Assembly (NCBI GenBank): GCA_964507405.1 | Contig: CAZDPJ010000004.1 | Location: forward strand, 1 to 64,000 | DNA from: UMGS75 sp964507405 | GTDB taxonomy: Bacteria; Bacillota_I; Bacilli_A; ML615J-28; CAG-313 | DNA length: 64,000 nucleotides | Direction of reading: 5' to 3' | Shown here: positions 45,428 through 53,232 of the stretch, piece after piece | Numbering within the stretch: position 1 is the stretch's first letter | Layout: each line of letters opens with the position of its first letter | Notes under the pieces: generated by a model | What the model was told of the DNA's origin: nothing | The model's database searches: none | Seen by the model: the letters and a program-made list of their open reading frames with translations, nothing else | Position numbers and translations under genes: made by a program

Positions 45428-46115
45428 AATGATAAACATCCATTTAAAGTATTTTAATAATAAAGTTAATATAGTAATCCAAAGTATCTTAATAATAGTT
45501 ATTTTTACATCATTTATGATTGCTTCTAATATTTTTAAAAAATATAGTTATTGTTATATTAATCAAGTTGAAATTACATTAAATTATCAAATAATGGTTA
45601 TTAATTTAACTAAAGTAATATTCCCCCTACTTAGTTCATATTTATTTGGTAGTTCTTTTTTAAAAGTAAATGATGATTATCGATTGATAATTATAAAGTC
45701 AAGAAAAGAAAGAATTAAATACTTTCTTTCTAAAGTATTTTCTTTATGTTTAATTATTGGTGGATTATTAATAATATGTAATAGTTTGTATCTATTATTA
45801 GGATACTTAGGTATTCCTAATTTTACTAAATATGGAATAATCAATTTAGTATTTGTTAAAATATATTTGATTAGTATTATTTATGGTTTATTAAGCTTAA
45901 TAATAGTTTTGTTTACAGATAATAGTTTAGGCTATATATTAATTATGATTTGTTATATCATTATTCAAATTTTAGGTGATTTTGTTACATTTAATATTTT
46001 CGTTTTACCATTTTTAAAAGATAAAGATTTATCAATTAATATTGCAGCTTTAATAAGTGAATTAATAATGTTATTATGGTTAAATTTAATGCGGTACTAT
46101 TATATGGATATGTAA
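45420..46115 (+). CDS. small ABC-2 type permease
   Basis: About 231 residues and six hydrophobic helices with short loops; basic residues (KSRKERIKYFLSK) mark the cytoplasmic loop after helix 2, where ABC-2 permeases contact the ATPase. The ATG at 45420 follows GGTGAG and overlaps the ATPase stop; an in-frame start 15 bases upstream lacks a ribosome site. Closes the secreted-protein operon; no obvious terminator before the infC promoter. Confidence 0.78.
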   Translation: MNRMINIHLKYFNNKVNIVIQSILIIVIFTSFMIASNIFKKYSYCYINQVEITLNYQIMVINLTKVIFPLLSSYLFGSSFLKVNDDYRLIIIKSRKERIKYFLSKVFSLCLIIGGLLIICNSLYLLLGYLGIPNFTKYGIINLVFVKIYLISIIYGLLSLIIVLFTDNSLGYILIMICYIIIQILGDFVTFNIFVLPFLKDKDLSINIAALISELIMLLWLNLMRYYYMDM

Positions 46116-46131
46116 AATTCTTGCAAATTGA

Positions 46132-46160
46132 TTTACAAATAAATAAAATTTTGGTATAAT
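46132..46160 (+). promoter_or_regulatory. promoter of the infC-rpmI-rplT operon
   Basis: TTTACA (46132-46137), 17 bases, TATAAT (46155-46160). Confidence 0.88.
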
Positions 46161-46165
46161 ATAAA

Positions 46166-46310
46166 GGAATTAAATATGTAGTGAAAAGAAGAAGTCCCAC
46201 TTCTCACCCGATTAGCATGAGCTTTTGGGTAAAAGAGTCAGTACAATGAGGTTTATCTTTATTGAGTATTACAAGTGGGCAAATAATGCCTACTTTTTTT
46301 ATATTTCTGA
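46166..46310 (+). ncRNA. L20 leader (ribosomal protein autoregulatory RNA)
   Basis: Leader of infC-rpmI-rplT with the sequence features of the Firmicute L20 leader: GAAGTCCCACTTCTCACCC near 46189-46207, a GCATGAGC/GGGT element, GTCAGTACAATGAGG, and a terminal transcription terminator. L20 binding to this RNA favours the terminator and lowers the operon. The assignment rests on location, promoter spacing, conserved segments and the attenuator together. Confidence 0.88.
46273..46300 (+). terminator. attenuator of the L20 leader
   Basis: AAGTGGGCA pairs with TGCCTACTT (one G-U pair) and runs into TTTTTT, ahead of infC. Confidence 0.85.
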
Positions 46311-46331
46311 TTTTCACATATATTAATTTGT

Positions 46332-46346
46332 GGAGGTGAAAATATT
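46332..46346 (+). promoter_or_regulatory. infC: ribosome site and ATT start codon of infC
   Basis: GGAGGTG (46332-46338), a five-base spacer, then ATT (46344-46346) opening the IF3 frame. No ATG, GTG or TTG fits between this site and the conserved N-terminus. The rare start codon is the known basis of IF3 self-control in E. coli. Confidence 0.88.
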
Positions 46347-46886
46347 AGTAAAATAACTGATCAAAAAAATGAAAATCTAATTAATGAAGAAATTCAAGCT
46401 GAAGTTGTTTTAGTTATTTCCGAAAAAGGTGAACAACTTGGTAAATTAGAATTACAAGATGCGCTTAAGGTTGCGTATGATAGAGGTTATGACCTTGTTT
46501 GTGTTGCGCCTAATGCGCCTGTGCCTGTTTGTCGCTTAATGGATTATAGCAAATACCGTTATGAACAAATTAAAAAGGCCAAAGAAGCTAAGAAGAATCA
46601 ACGTATTATTCAAGTTAAAGAAGTTAGACTTAGTCCAACAATTGACACTCATGATTTTGAAACAAAACAAAGAGCCGCAAAAAAATTCTTAACAGATGGT
46701 GATAAAGTTAAGGTGAGTTGTCGTTTCCGTGGTAGAATGATTGATAAGGCTAATACAACAAAAGAATTATTTGTTAAATTTGCTTTAGCATTTGAAGAAA
46801 TCGCCCAAGTCGATCAACAACCATATCTAGATGGCCGTAATATGTTTATGATGCTTAGTCCAAAAATACAAAAAAAGAAAAATTAA
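46344..46886 (+). CDS. infC: translation initiation factor IF-3
   Basis: 180 residues from the ATT start: SKITDQKNENLINEEIQAE, then VLVISEKGEQLG, LVCVAPNAPVPVCRLMDYSKYRYEQ, and the C-terminal domain with EVRLSPTIDTHDF and VKVSCRFRGRM. IF3 prevents premature subunit joining and checks the start codon and initiator tRNA. Starting at the first standard codon (GTG 46521) would delete about 59 residues of the N-domain, so ATT is chosen. First gene of infC-rpmI-rplT, behind the L20 leader. Confidence 0.93.
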   Translation: MSKITDQKNENLINEEIQAEVVLVISEKGEQLGKLELQDALKVAYDRGYDLVCVAPNAPVPVCRLMDYSKYRYEQIKKAKEAKKNQRIIQVKEVRLSPTIDTHDFETKQRAAKKFLTDGDKVKVSCRFRGRMIDKANTTKELFVKFALAFEEIAQVDQQPYLDGRNMFMMLSPKIQKKKN

Positions 46887-46905
46887 TTAAAAGGAGAAAA
46901 GAATT

Positions 46906-47106
46906 ATGCCAAAAATGAGAACACATTGTTCAACAAAAAAACGCTTTAAAATTACTGGAAGTGGCCAAATTAAACGTGGTCAAGCAGGAATTAGACATTT
47001 AGCTCCTGCAACAACATCAAAACAATCAAGACATTTAAGAAAGTCTGCTCTTGTTTCTACATCCGACCAACGTCGTATTAGACAACAATTAGCAAACTTA
47101 AAATAG
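46906..47106 (+). CDS. rpmI: 50S ribosomal protein L35
   Basis: 66 residues with the L35 pattern: PKMRTHCSTKKRFKITGSG, IKRGQAGIRHL and KSRHLRKS-like QSRHLRKSALVS. Very basic. AAAGGAGA ribosome site. Middle gene of the operon. Confidence 0.96.
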   Translation: MPKMRTHCSTKKRFKITGSGQIKRGQAGIRHLAPATTSKQSRHLRKSALVSTSDQRRIRQQLANLK

Positions 47107-47119
47107 GAGGTAACAGAAC

Positions 47120-47479
47120 ATGGCACGTACTAAAGGTGGCGTAGTATCAAGAAGAAGACGTAATCGCGTATTAAAACAAGCTAAAGGTTTCTTTGGTTCA
47201 AAACATTGTTTATATAAAGTTGCGAATCAACAAGTAATGAAATCTTTAATGTATGCATATCGTGACCGTAAAAATAATAAACGTAATTTCCGTAAATTAT
47301 GGATCATAAGAATTAATGCAGCATCAAGAGCTAATGGATTAAGCTATAATCAATTAATGCATGGTTTAAAACTTGCTAACATTGATATCAATAGAAAGAT
47401 GTTAGCTGATTTAGCAGTTAATGATACACAAATGTTTGTAAATCTTTGTGATACTGTAAAAAAAGTTTTAGCAAAATAA
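47120..47479 (+). CDS. rplT: 50S ribosomal protein L20
   Basis: 119 residues; ARTKGGVVSRRRRNRVLKQA, GFFGSKHCLYKVANQQVMKS and the block YRDRKNNKRNFRKLWI-IRINAA are diagnostic. It binds 23S rRNA early in assembly and represses the operon through the leader. GGAGGT ribosome site. A terminator follows. Confidence 0.97.
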   Translation: MARTKGGVVSRRRRNRVLKQAKGFFGSKHCLYKVANQQVMKSLMYAYRDRKNNKRNFRKLWIIRINAASRANGLSYNQLMHGLKLANIDINRKMLADLAVNDTQMFVNLCDTVKKVLAK

Positions 47480-47481
47480 TT

Positions 47482-47534
47482 AAAGGGATGTTAAATGACC
47501 TTATTAATAGGTTATTTAGCAACCCTTTTTTTAT
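47482..47534 (+). terminator. terminator of infC-rpmI-rplT
   Basis: A long imperfect stem: AAGGG, GTTAAATGACCT pairing with AGGTTATTTAGC, AACCCTT, then a T run. Confidence 0.82.
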
Positions 47535-47743
47535 ATTTAATTTTATAGTATAATTATTTTATTTTTTATCTTTATAATATTTTAAAAGATTAAATAATTA
47601 AAAAAATTAATTCTCCTTTCATAAATCTACAAAATATGACACTAATATTTTGATACAATATATGTGAAAGGAGGTAATAATATGGTAGTAGAATAATCCA
47701 AAACTAAGTAATAAATAAATTAATCTAAAAAAGGAGGGTATTT
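47535..47743 (+). other. intergenic stretch before the Rhs locus
   Basis: No gene of normal size. A four-codon frame (ATG GTA GTA GAA TAA, from 47682) sits behind a strong AAAGGAGG, probably the wreck of a start region or a leader peptide; no clear promoter is seen. Confidence 0.35.
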
Positions 47744-47887
47744 ATGGACTATGGATTAAATGATTATAATTATTTAGTTACAGAAACATTAGGTATAACA
47801 GGAACAAGTTATGTTGTGCCTAATAAAACAATTGGTGGTAATCTTACCCATCAAAATTTATATGTTTCAATCCCACTATATTATTAG
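47744..47887 (+). pseudogene. 5' fragment of the Rhs gene
   Basis: A 47-codon frame behind AAAGGAGGG, ending at TAG. Its end (NLYVSIPLYY) overlaps in DNA with the other-frame reading NPTILLEYNSSNLLTKKE that leads into the Rhs body, so a one-base loss near 47870 (CAATCCC for CAAATCCC would join them) probably broke the frame. The usual long Rhs N-terminal region is absent. Confidence 0.55.
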
Positions 47888-47907
47888 AATATAATTCTTC
47901 TAATCTA

Positions 47908-50490
47908 TTGACTAAAAAAGAAATTAATAATTATGGTACTATTAATTATACTTATGATTCTAATAATAATTTAATATGTCAAGATTTTGTTACTAGTATT
48001 GGAAATACAAAAGAAACATATGATTATGACCAATATAATAGATTAATAGAATACACTAATCAATTAGTTGAAAGATATCAATATAGTTATGATTATGATA
48101 ATCGAATTGATGATGTTAGATTACCTGATAATACTCATATTTATTATACCTATGATACCATTGGTAATGTTACAAATGTTGAACATTATATTGATAATAA
48201 TAATTATAATGTTATTAATGAATATCAAAATAATTTATTAGTAAAATCTACTAGTTATTATAATAATGAACCTAAATATGGCTTAACCTTTACTTATAAT
48301 GGTTATGATGAAATTACTAATAGAAAAGTAAATTATAATAATACCCAAGTCATTAGTGAAAATATTTCTAGAACTTATAGTAGTGATAATGGATATTATA
48401 CGAAAGTAATTGAAACAATACAAAACTTTGATAATGTATATAATTTTGAAAATGATTATTATAAGAAAATTAAAACAACAAATATAAATGAAACTACCTT
48501 TACTTATGACAGTAGTAAAAGACTTTTAAAAGATTCAACAAATATTAAAGAATATCATTATAATAGTGAAGATTTATTAGATAAAGTTACTTATTATCCT
48601 AGAAATAACAATCAAGAATTTAGTGTATCTTATGATTATGAAAAAGAAAAAGTTATAGAAAAAAGAATAGATAATAATACAATAGTTATTAATCATAATA
48701 ATATTAATGATTGTATTAGTGACTATACAAAAGAAAATATAAGAAAAAATGGAACTAGTTCAACAATTGATTCATCAGTTGCTTATACTTGTAGTAATAT
48801 AATATATTCCTATAGTGAAGAATTTATGAATAATAATGAAATATATCCATTACATAATTCTTTATGTTCATTAAAAAATACTTTACCATATTCATCAAAA
48901 CAATTTATAGATAATGAATATTATTCAAAATGGTTTACATATGATAATTTATTACATCGTAATGTCTTTAATGCTTGTGGCAATGAAGTAAGTTATAAAA
49001 TAATGTCTAATGATTTAACAAATATATTATTAAGATTTAGAATCATAAATAATTTAAATCGTAATCGATACATATTAAATTTCAAGAGTACAGCAGGACC
49101 TAAGATATATATTGATGAATCAAATAAATTAAAAGTATTCTTTTATAATCAGACATATGATACCGGAATAACAATAAATAAAGATGAATGGTATTACTTA
49201 ATATTTACAATTAATAGAGAAGGGTTCATTGACCAAAACGATACACAAAGATATAATTATACATTTACATTATCATGTAATGGTAACCAAGAATTATATG
49301 AACCATTTGTTATTACGAAAAATAGAGCTACAATAAGTCTATTCTCTTTAGGATTCGCTGATGTATATATTGGTTCAAATTATAATAATGAATCTGAATA
49401 TTTAGCAGGGAATATCGAAGAATTAATTATATCAAACTCAGCTTTAACTACTACAGATTTAGTTAAATATAAGAATATGACTAGTATTAATAACTATTCT
49501 ACATCTTATGATATTAATGGTAGATTGACATATAAATATATTAATAATGATAAAACACAAAATTTAAAAACAGTATATTCTTATCCATTAAATAATTCTA
49601 CTAATCAAATTGATTATAAAGTATCAAGTGAAAACATAAATCTAAAAAATAATCAAATAAATATAACTTATACATATGATAATACAAATAAAGTAAAATC
49701 AATAAATAAATCAAATAATTTAATAAGTTATACATACTCAAAAGAAGGATATTTAATAAAAGAAACAAGACCAAATTCAAGTATAATATATGACTATGAT
49801 AATGGGGGAAACATAATAAAGAAAAGTAAATATGAAGGAGATTCAATAAAAGAACAATATGATTATGTTTATGTAAATGGAAAACTATCAAGTTGTATAA
49901 TTAAAAACAATAATATGCAAGATGAAAAAACATGGTTAATTGATTCACAATCAACCGGATATAGCTTAAAATATTGTTATATAACTAATAACTTAGAAAC
50001 AGGATTTACATATGAATGGAATGGAAGAAATCTAATAAAAGCAATAAGAAAAGAACAAGGAATAATAAAAGAAACAATTAATTTTGAATATAATGTAAAT
50101 GGAAGAAGAACAAAGAAAATAGTAACAGATAATGAAAATAATGTAAAAACAATAAATTATTATTATAGAAATGATATACTAATAAGAGAAGAAACAACAG
50201 AATATATATTAGATTATATATATGATAATGATAAAATAATATCAGTTATAAAAACAACAAATAATGAAAAGAATATATATTATTATATAACTAATCAAAT
50301 AGGAGAAATAATAGGATTAGTATCAAGTGATGGAGAAATCCAAGCAACATATGAATATGATGCATATGGAAAGATAGAATCAATAATAGGAAATAATATA
50401 GGACAAATAAATAGCATAAGATATAAAGAATATATATATGATGATGAGACTTCGTTATTTTGGTTATCCTCAAGGTATTATTCTCCATAA
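47908..50490 (+). CDS. Rhs/YD-repeat protein with inserted LamG-like domain (interrupted)
   Basis: About 860 residues of tyrosine/aspartate-rich YD repeats (TYDSNNNL, YDYDNRIDDV, YTYDTIGNVTNV). A concanavalin/LamG-like domain is inserted around residues 330-545 (YILNFKSTAGPKIYIDE, DTGITINKDEWYYLIFTI, IYIGSN-type VYIGSNYNNESEYLAGNIEELIIS). The C-terminal core (TYEYDAYGKIESI, DETSLFWLSSRYYSP) is the strongly conserved Rhs shell. A TAA replaces the Glu of the usual RYYSPE..RF motif at 50488-50490 and the frame stays open beyond it. Rhs shells enclose a toxin delivered to neighbouring cells. The TTG at 47908 is a formal start only; the real N-terminus is lost or frameshifted. Confidence 0.8.
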   Translation: MTKKEINNYGTINYTYDSNNNLICQDFVTSIGNTKETYDYDQYNRLIEYTNQLVERYQYSYDYDNRIDDVRLPDNTHIYYTYDTIGNVTNVEHYIDNNNYNVINEYQNNLLVKSTSYYNNEPKYGLTFTYNGYDEITNRKVNYNNTQVISENISRTYSSDNGYYTKVIETIQNFDNVYNFENDYYKKIKTTNINETTFTYDSSKRLLKDSTNIKEYHYNSEDLLDKVTYYPRNNNQEFSVSYDYEKEKVIEKRIDNNTIVINHNNINDCISDYTKENIRKNGTSSTIDSSVAYTCSNIIYSYSEEFMNNNEIYPLHNSLCSLKNTLPYSSKQFIDNEYYSKWFTYDNLLHRNVFNACGNEVSYKIMSNDLTNILLRFRIINNLNRNRYILNFKSTAGPKIYIDESNKLKVFFYNQTYDTGITINKDEWYYLIFTINREGFIDQNDTQRYNYTFTLSCNGNQELYEPFVITKNRATISLFSLGFADVYIGSNYNNESEYLAGNIEELIISNSALTTTDLVKYKNMTSINNYSTSYDINGRLTYKYINNDKTQNLKTVYSYPLNNSTNQIDYKVSSENINLKNNQINITYTYDNTNKVKSINKSNNLISYTYSKEGYLIKETRPNSSIIYDYDNGGNIIKKSKYEGDSIKEQYDYVYVNGKLSSCIIKNNNMQDEKTWLIDSQSTGYSLKYCYITNNLETGFTYEWNGRNLIKAIRKEQGIIKETINFEYNVNGRRTKKIVTDNENNVKTINYYYRNDILIREETTEYILDYIYDNDKIISVIKTTNNEKNIYYYITNQIGEIIGLVSSDGEIQATYEYDAYGKIESIIGNNIGQINSIRYKEYIYDDETSLFWLSSRYYSP

Positions 50491-51117
50491 CTTTGCAGGT
50501 TCATCAGCCCAGATTCTGTAGATTATCTCGACCCAAGTTCTATTAATGGATTGAATCTATATGCGTATGCAAATAATAACCCAATTATGTATTATGATCC
50601 TTCTGGTCATAGTGCTATTCTAATAGGTTTGATTATAGGAGCTTTAATAGGATTTGGAACTGCTGCCTATATTGATTACCAAGATGATGGTCAAATATTT
50701 AACGGAAGTGTTGCGTGGTATGATTATTTAGGGGCAACGGTATTAGGAGGCGCAATCGGTGCCGGATTAGGAGCTTTTGCTGGAATGAGTTTTTCTGCAA
50801 GTATTCCATCTTTTGGATGGATAAATTCTGGTGGCGCTTTGATGTTTGGTATTACTGGAACAACAGCAATAACTATTACTGGCGCACAAGTGTTAGGTGT
50901 AGCAGGAACTTTGGCTGCAGGTGGATTATTAATGTTTGCTAAAGGCAATGGCCCTAGAATGGGACATAACCAATATGAAAACAAACAAATAGATTCATTA
51001 TGTAAAAAATATAAATTATCAAAAGATCAAAGAAGAATTTTGCATGATTATATTTCTGGTCAAAATTATTCTTATAAAGAAATTGAAAGAATAATTATTG
51101 AATTGTTCTTTAGTTAG
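50491..51117 (+). pseudogene. Rhs C-terminal tip with toxin domain (in-frame continuation)
   Basis: Same frame as the Rhs body, immediately after the TAA: LCRFISPDSVDYLDP, GLNLYAYANNNPIMYYDPSGH is the invariant end of the Rhs core, so the two pieces were one gene. After the core comes a glycine-zipper-like hydrophobic region (GLIIGALIGFGTAAY, GGAIGAGLGAFAG) and a C-terminal domain of about 55 residues with the spaced pattern HNQYENKQIDSL, KDQRRILHDYISGQ and SYKEIERIIIELF, which recurs at the ends of many polymorphic toxins. It may be expressed from a TTG at 50551 or by read-through, or be dead. Confidence 0.75.
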
Positions 51118-51130
51118 TAAGGAGAATAAG

Positions 51131-51658
51131 ATGAAAGATTTTAAAGAAAATTTAGATTTTAAAGCTTTATTAAAAAACATGAAAATTAATAAAATTAATT
51201 TTGTTCGAGGATTAGGTATAGTTGAAGATAGATTTGAGTTATTCTTTATAGGAGATAATGAGGAAATAATTATCGAAATCGAAACTAATTTTAGGATAAG
51301 AAACAAAGAAGAAGTTTTGTTAAGTTTCAATGATTTGTATTTAGATAATAATCGAAAAGAAATGAGTGTAAAAAAATATAGAAGTCAAGCAAATATAGAA
51401 AAATCATATTTACACAAGCAATTAGAATGTATTAATTCAATATTAGAAAATGCAAAGCCGAAAAGTGTTATTCTTAAATCATATGGGGATTTATATATTA
51501 CTTTTTATAGAAAAGGAATTGTATTAGAAATACTAAATGATACACATTTAGAAGATGCTTGTTTATATAGAATTATTTGCAAGAGTGATAAGATTAATTA
51601 TGCTTATGAATGTTGTGTTCAAAACAATGAACTAGTATTTAAAAATCTGAATTTTTAA
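51131..51658 (+). CDS. putative immunity protein of the Rhs toxin
   Basis: About 175 cytosolic residues, alpha/beta, acidic N-terminus, no recognised family. Start ATG at 51131 behind AAGGAG (51119-51124), 13 bases after the toxin stop. A small gene directly after an Rhs toxin tip is by rule the cognate immunity gene, so this is an inference from position. It ends with a strand pair (YAYECCVQNNELVFKNL). Confidence 0.65.
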   Translation: MKDFKENLDFKALLKNMKINKINFVRGLGIVEDRFELFFIGDNEEIIIEIETNFRIRNKEEVLLSFNDLYLDNNRKEMSVKKYRSQANIEKSYLHKQLECINSILENAKPKSVILKSYGDLYITFYRKGIVLEILNDTHLEDACLYRIICKSDKINYAYECCVQNNELVFKNLNF

Positions 51659-51722
51659 TAGTCTTCTTTTAAATTAAAATATTTAATGAGTAAGAATTAG
51701 ATAATAAATAATTATTAAATGG

Positions 51723-52094
51723 ACTTTTGACAAAACTTATTCATTTTATGGCGGAGAATTTGGTAGTTGGGAAGATTATGCAATAGCATTTGCTTTTGGT
51801 GGATTGACTGGTTCGCTAGGTAGCGTAACTGGCAAATTTGCAGGATTAGCAAAAGCAGGAAAATTTGCGGCTGATGTTGCTCTCAGACCAGCAGCTAACC
51901 AATTAGTTAAGATGGGAACTAGAGGCAATACATTTAATGGTGATAAATATTTATATGATGTTATCACACGAACAGTAACATATGGTGGTTCAAATAGTAT
52001 TATGAAGAGTAAAATGTTTGGACTAAATTTAAAAGTAGATTTAGGAAAATGTTTCTATAGATCTACATTCAGATCATTATATTCATATATTTAG
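51723..52094 (+). pseudogene. orphan Rhs C-terminal tip (displaced toxin cassette)
   Basis: An open frame without a proper start or ribosome site: TFDKTYSFYGGEFGSWEDYAI, then a glycine-rich apolar part (FGGLTGSLGSVTGKFAGLAKAG) and a C-terminal domain (GNTFNGDKYLYDVITR ... STFRSLYSYI). Pre-toxin segments of this glycine/alanine type sit between Rhs core and toxin. Headless toxin tips downstream of an active one are the known result of Rhs tip displacement, kept as a source for recombination. The toxin class is not recognised. Confidence 0.6.
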
Positions 52095-52106
52095 GAGAGG
52101 ATAAAG

Positions 52107-52547
52107 ATGGTTAAAAATTTTTGGACATTATTTTACTTAACTTTAATTGGAATGATTATATTTGTCTCATTATTTATTTTGGGGTTTGTATTTGCAAAAA
52201 AATTATTTTTAGATAAGAAATATGGTATCATTCTATTAGTTGTTTGCTCATGTGTTTCATTTACTTTAAGTACATTGTGTGCTAGTAAATTTACATTATG
52301 TTGTAAAGATTATAATTATGTAGTTAACAATACATACATAGAAGAAAAAGCAAAAGTTGTTGAATTTACAGTTTCTCGTTTTGATTATGATGGAAGCGGT
52401 AGACAAGAAAATAGTAAGCCAAAATTTTATTTAATTGAAAAAGATGAGTATATAGTTTTAAATGTAAAAGATGTCGAATTGGGAGAAACCTATATTATTA
52501 GATTTTATCCTAATACTAAAATATGCGATGTAATTAAAAAAAATTAG
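52107..52547 (+). CDS. two-helix membrane protein, putative immunity partner of the orphan tip
   Basis: 146 residues: two membrane helices (about 7-30 and 40-60) followed by an 85-residue soluble part (KVVEFTVSRFDYDG, KPKFYLIEKDEYIVLNVKD). GAGAGGAT ribosome site, 12 bases after the orphan tip. Membrane immunity proteins usually match toxins that act on the membrane or periplasm; here this is inferred from position only. Confidence 0.62.
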   Translation: MVKNFWTLFYLTLIGMIIFVSLFILGFVFAKKLFLDKKYGIILLVVCSCVSFTLSTLCASKFTLCCKDYNYVVNNTYIEEKAKVVEFTVSRFDYDGSGRQENSKPKFYLIEKDEYIVLNVKDVELGETYIIRFYPNTKICDVIKKN

Positions 52548-52587
52548 TTAAAAATGAAATAGCAAATTACTTTCACAAGCAAAACTA

Positions 52588-52622
52588 GACGAGTTTACCT
52601 TCGGGTAGATTCGTCTTTTCTT
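52588..52622 (+). terminator. terminator after the Rhs/immunity locus
   Basis: GACGAGTTTACC pairs with GGTAGATTCGTC around a TTCG tetraloop, then TTTTCTTTT. Confidence 0.88.
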
Positions 52623-52685
52623 TTAATCTATATTGATAGATTATTTTTGAGTTTCCCCAAAAAAATTTTAGGGTATAAAAACAAT

Positions 52686-52717
52686 AAAATCCACGAGTTA
52701 AAATTCGTGGATTTTTT
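52686..52717 (+). terminator. second hairpin terminator
   Basis: AAATCCACGA (52687-52696) pairs with TCGTGGATTT (52705-52714), then T run. Symmetric enough to work on either strand. Confidence 0.8.
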
Positions 52718-52742
52718 ATCATTTATAAGGAAAGTTCATTTT

Positions 52743-52850
52743 CATGGTATATAACCCAAAAATACCCCCTCCAAGGGGGTATCGACATTTGACCATGCTT
52801 AAAACCAGAACCACCTTCAAAAATTTTTTCGAGTAAGTTCTGTTATTAAT
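52743..52850 (-). repeat. ~105-bp interspersed repeat, copy 1, at the IS91-element flank
   Basis: Shares CATGGTATATAAC, ACATTTG, TAAAACCAGAAC, TTTTTCGAG and AAGTTCTGTTATTAAT, in the same order and spacing, with 63104-63208. It holds an inverted pair CAGAAC/GTTCTG and a strong hairpin ATACCCCCT/AGGGGGTAT, which reads as a terminator on the minus strand, downstream of the IS genes. It may be an end of the IS element. Confidence 0.75.
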
Positions 52851-52874
52851 TGTGTGAATTAATTTTTATAATTA

Positions 52875-53232
52875 TTACTTTTTTATATATTCTGATGGTA
52901 TCATTATACCTTTATTACAATATAAACATTCAATTTCAAGATATTTGTTTTCATCATATAAATCTTGATATTCAAGCATATCTAGATAAATATCATATGG
53001 CATATTATGCTTTTTTCCACATCTTTTACAAGTCATACTTATAAATTCAGGTGTATCTATTTCATCATCTATTATAGCTATTCCATTTTCTATATGATAT
53101 GGAATATTATGTGTTTTAAAATATTCAATTACATATTCAGTTTCATCATCAATAATATTGTGGGCTGTATCTTGTGAATTGTTCTAAAGTTTTGTGACTT
53201 GAATGGTTCTGGTTCTCCATAGAATATTTCAT
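52875..53232 (-). pseudogene. frameshifted zinc-ribbon passenger gene of the IS element
   Basis: Reading leftward, ATG at 53232 follows AAAGGAGG (53242-53249) and gives MKYSMENQNHSSHKTLEQF, then TRYSPQYY before a stop. One base further on, the other frame continues for about 90 codons: DDETEYVIEYFKTHNIPYHIEN, then MTCKRCGKKHNMPYD and IECLYCNKGIMIPSEYIKK, a C4 zinc-ribbon. Skipping one T in ATTATTGATG joins them into a ~119-residue protein. It directly follows the transposase gene and ends beside repeat copy 1, suggesting a passenger gene of the element. Function unknown. Confidence 0.6.

Noticed and set aside
46521..46886. Short IF3 starting at GTG 46521
   Set aside because: It would lack the conserved N-domain, which is open in frame back to ATT 46344 behind GGAGGTG.
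50724..51330. Minus-strand frames opposite the Rhs tip and immunity gene
   Set aside because: Pro/Ala-rich reading is the complement of the glycine-rich tip; no ribosome site.
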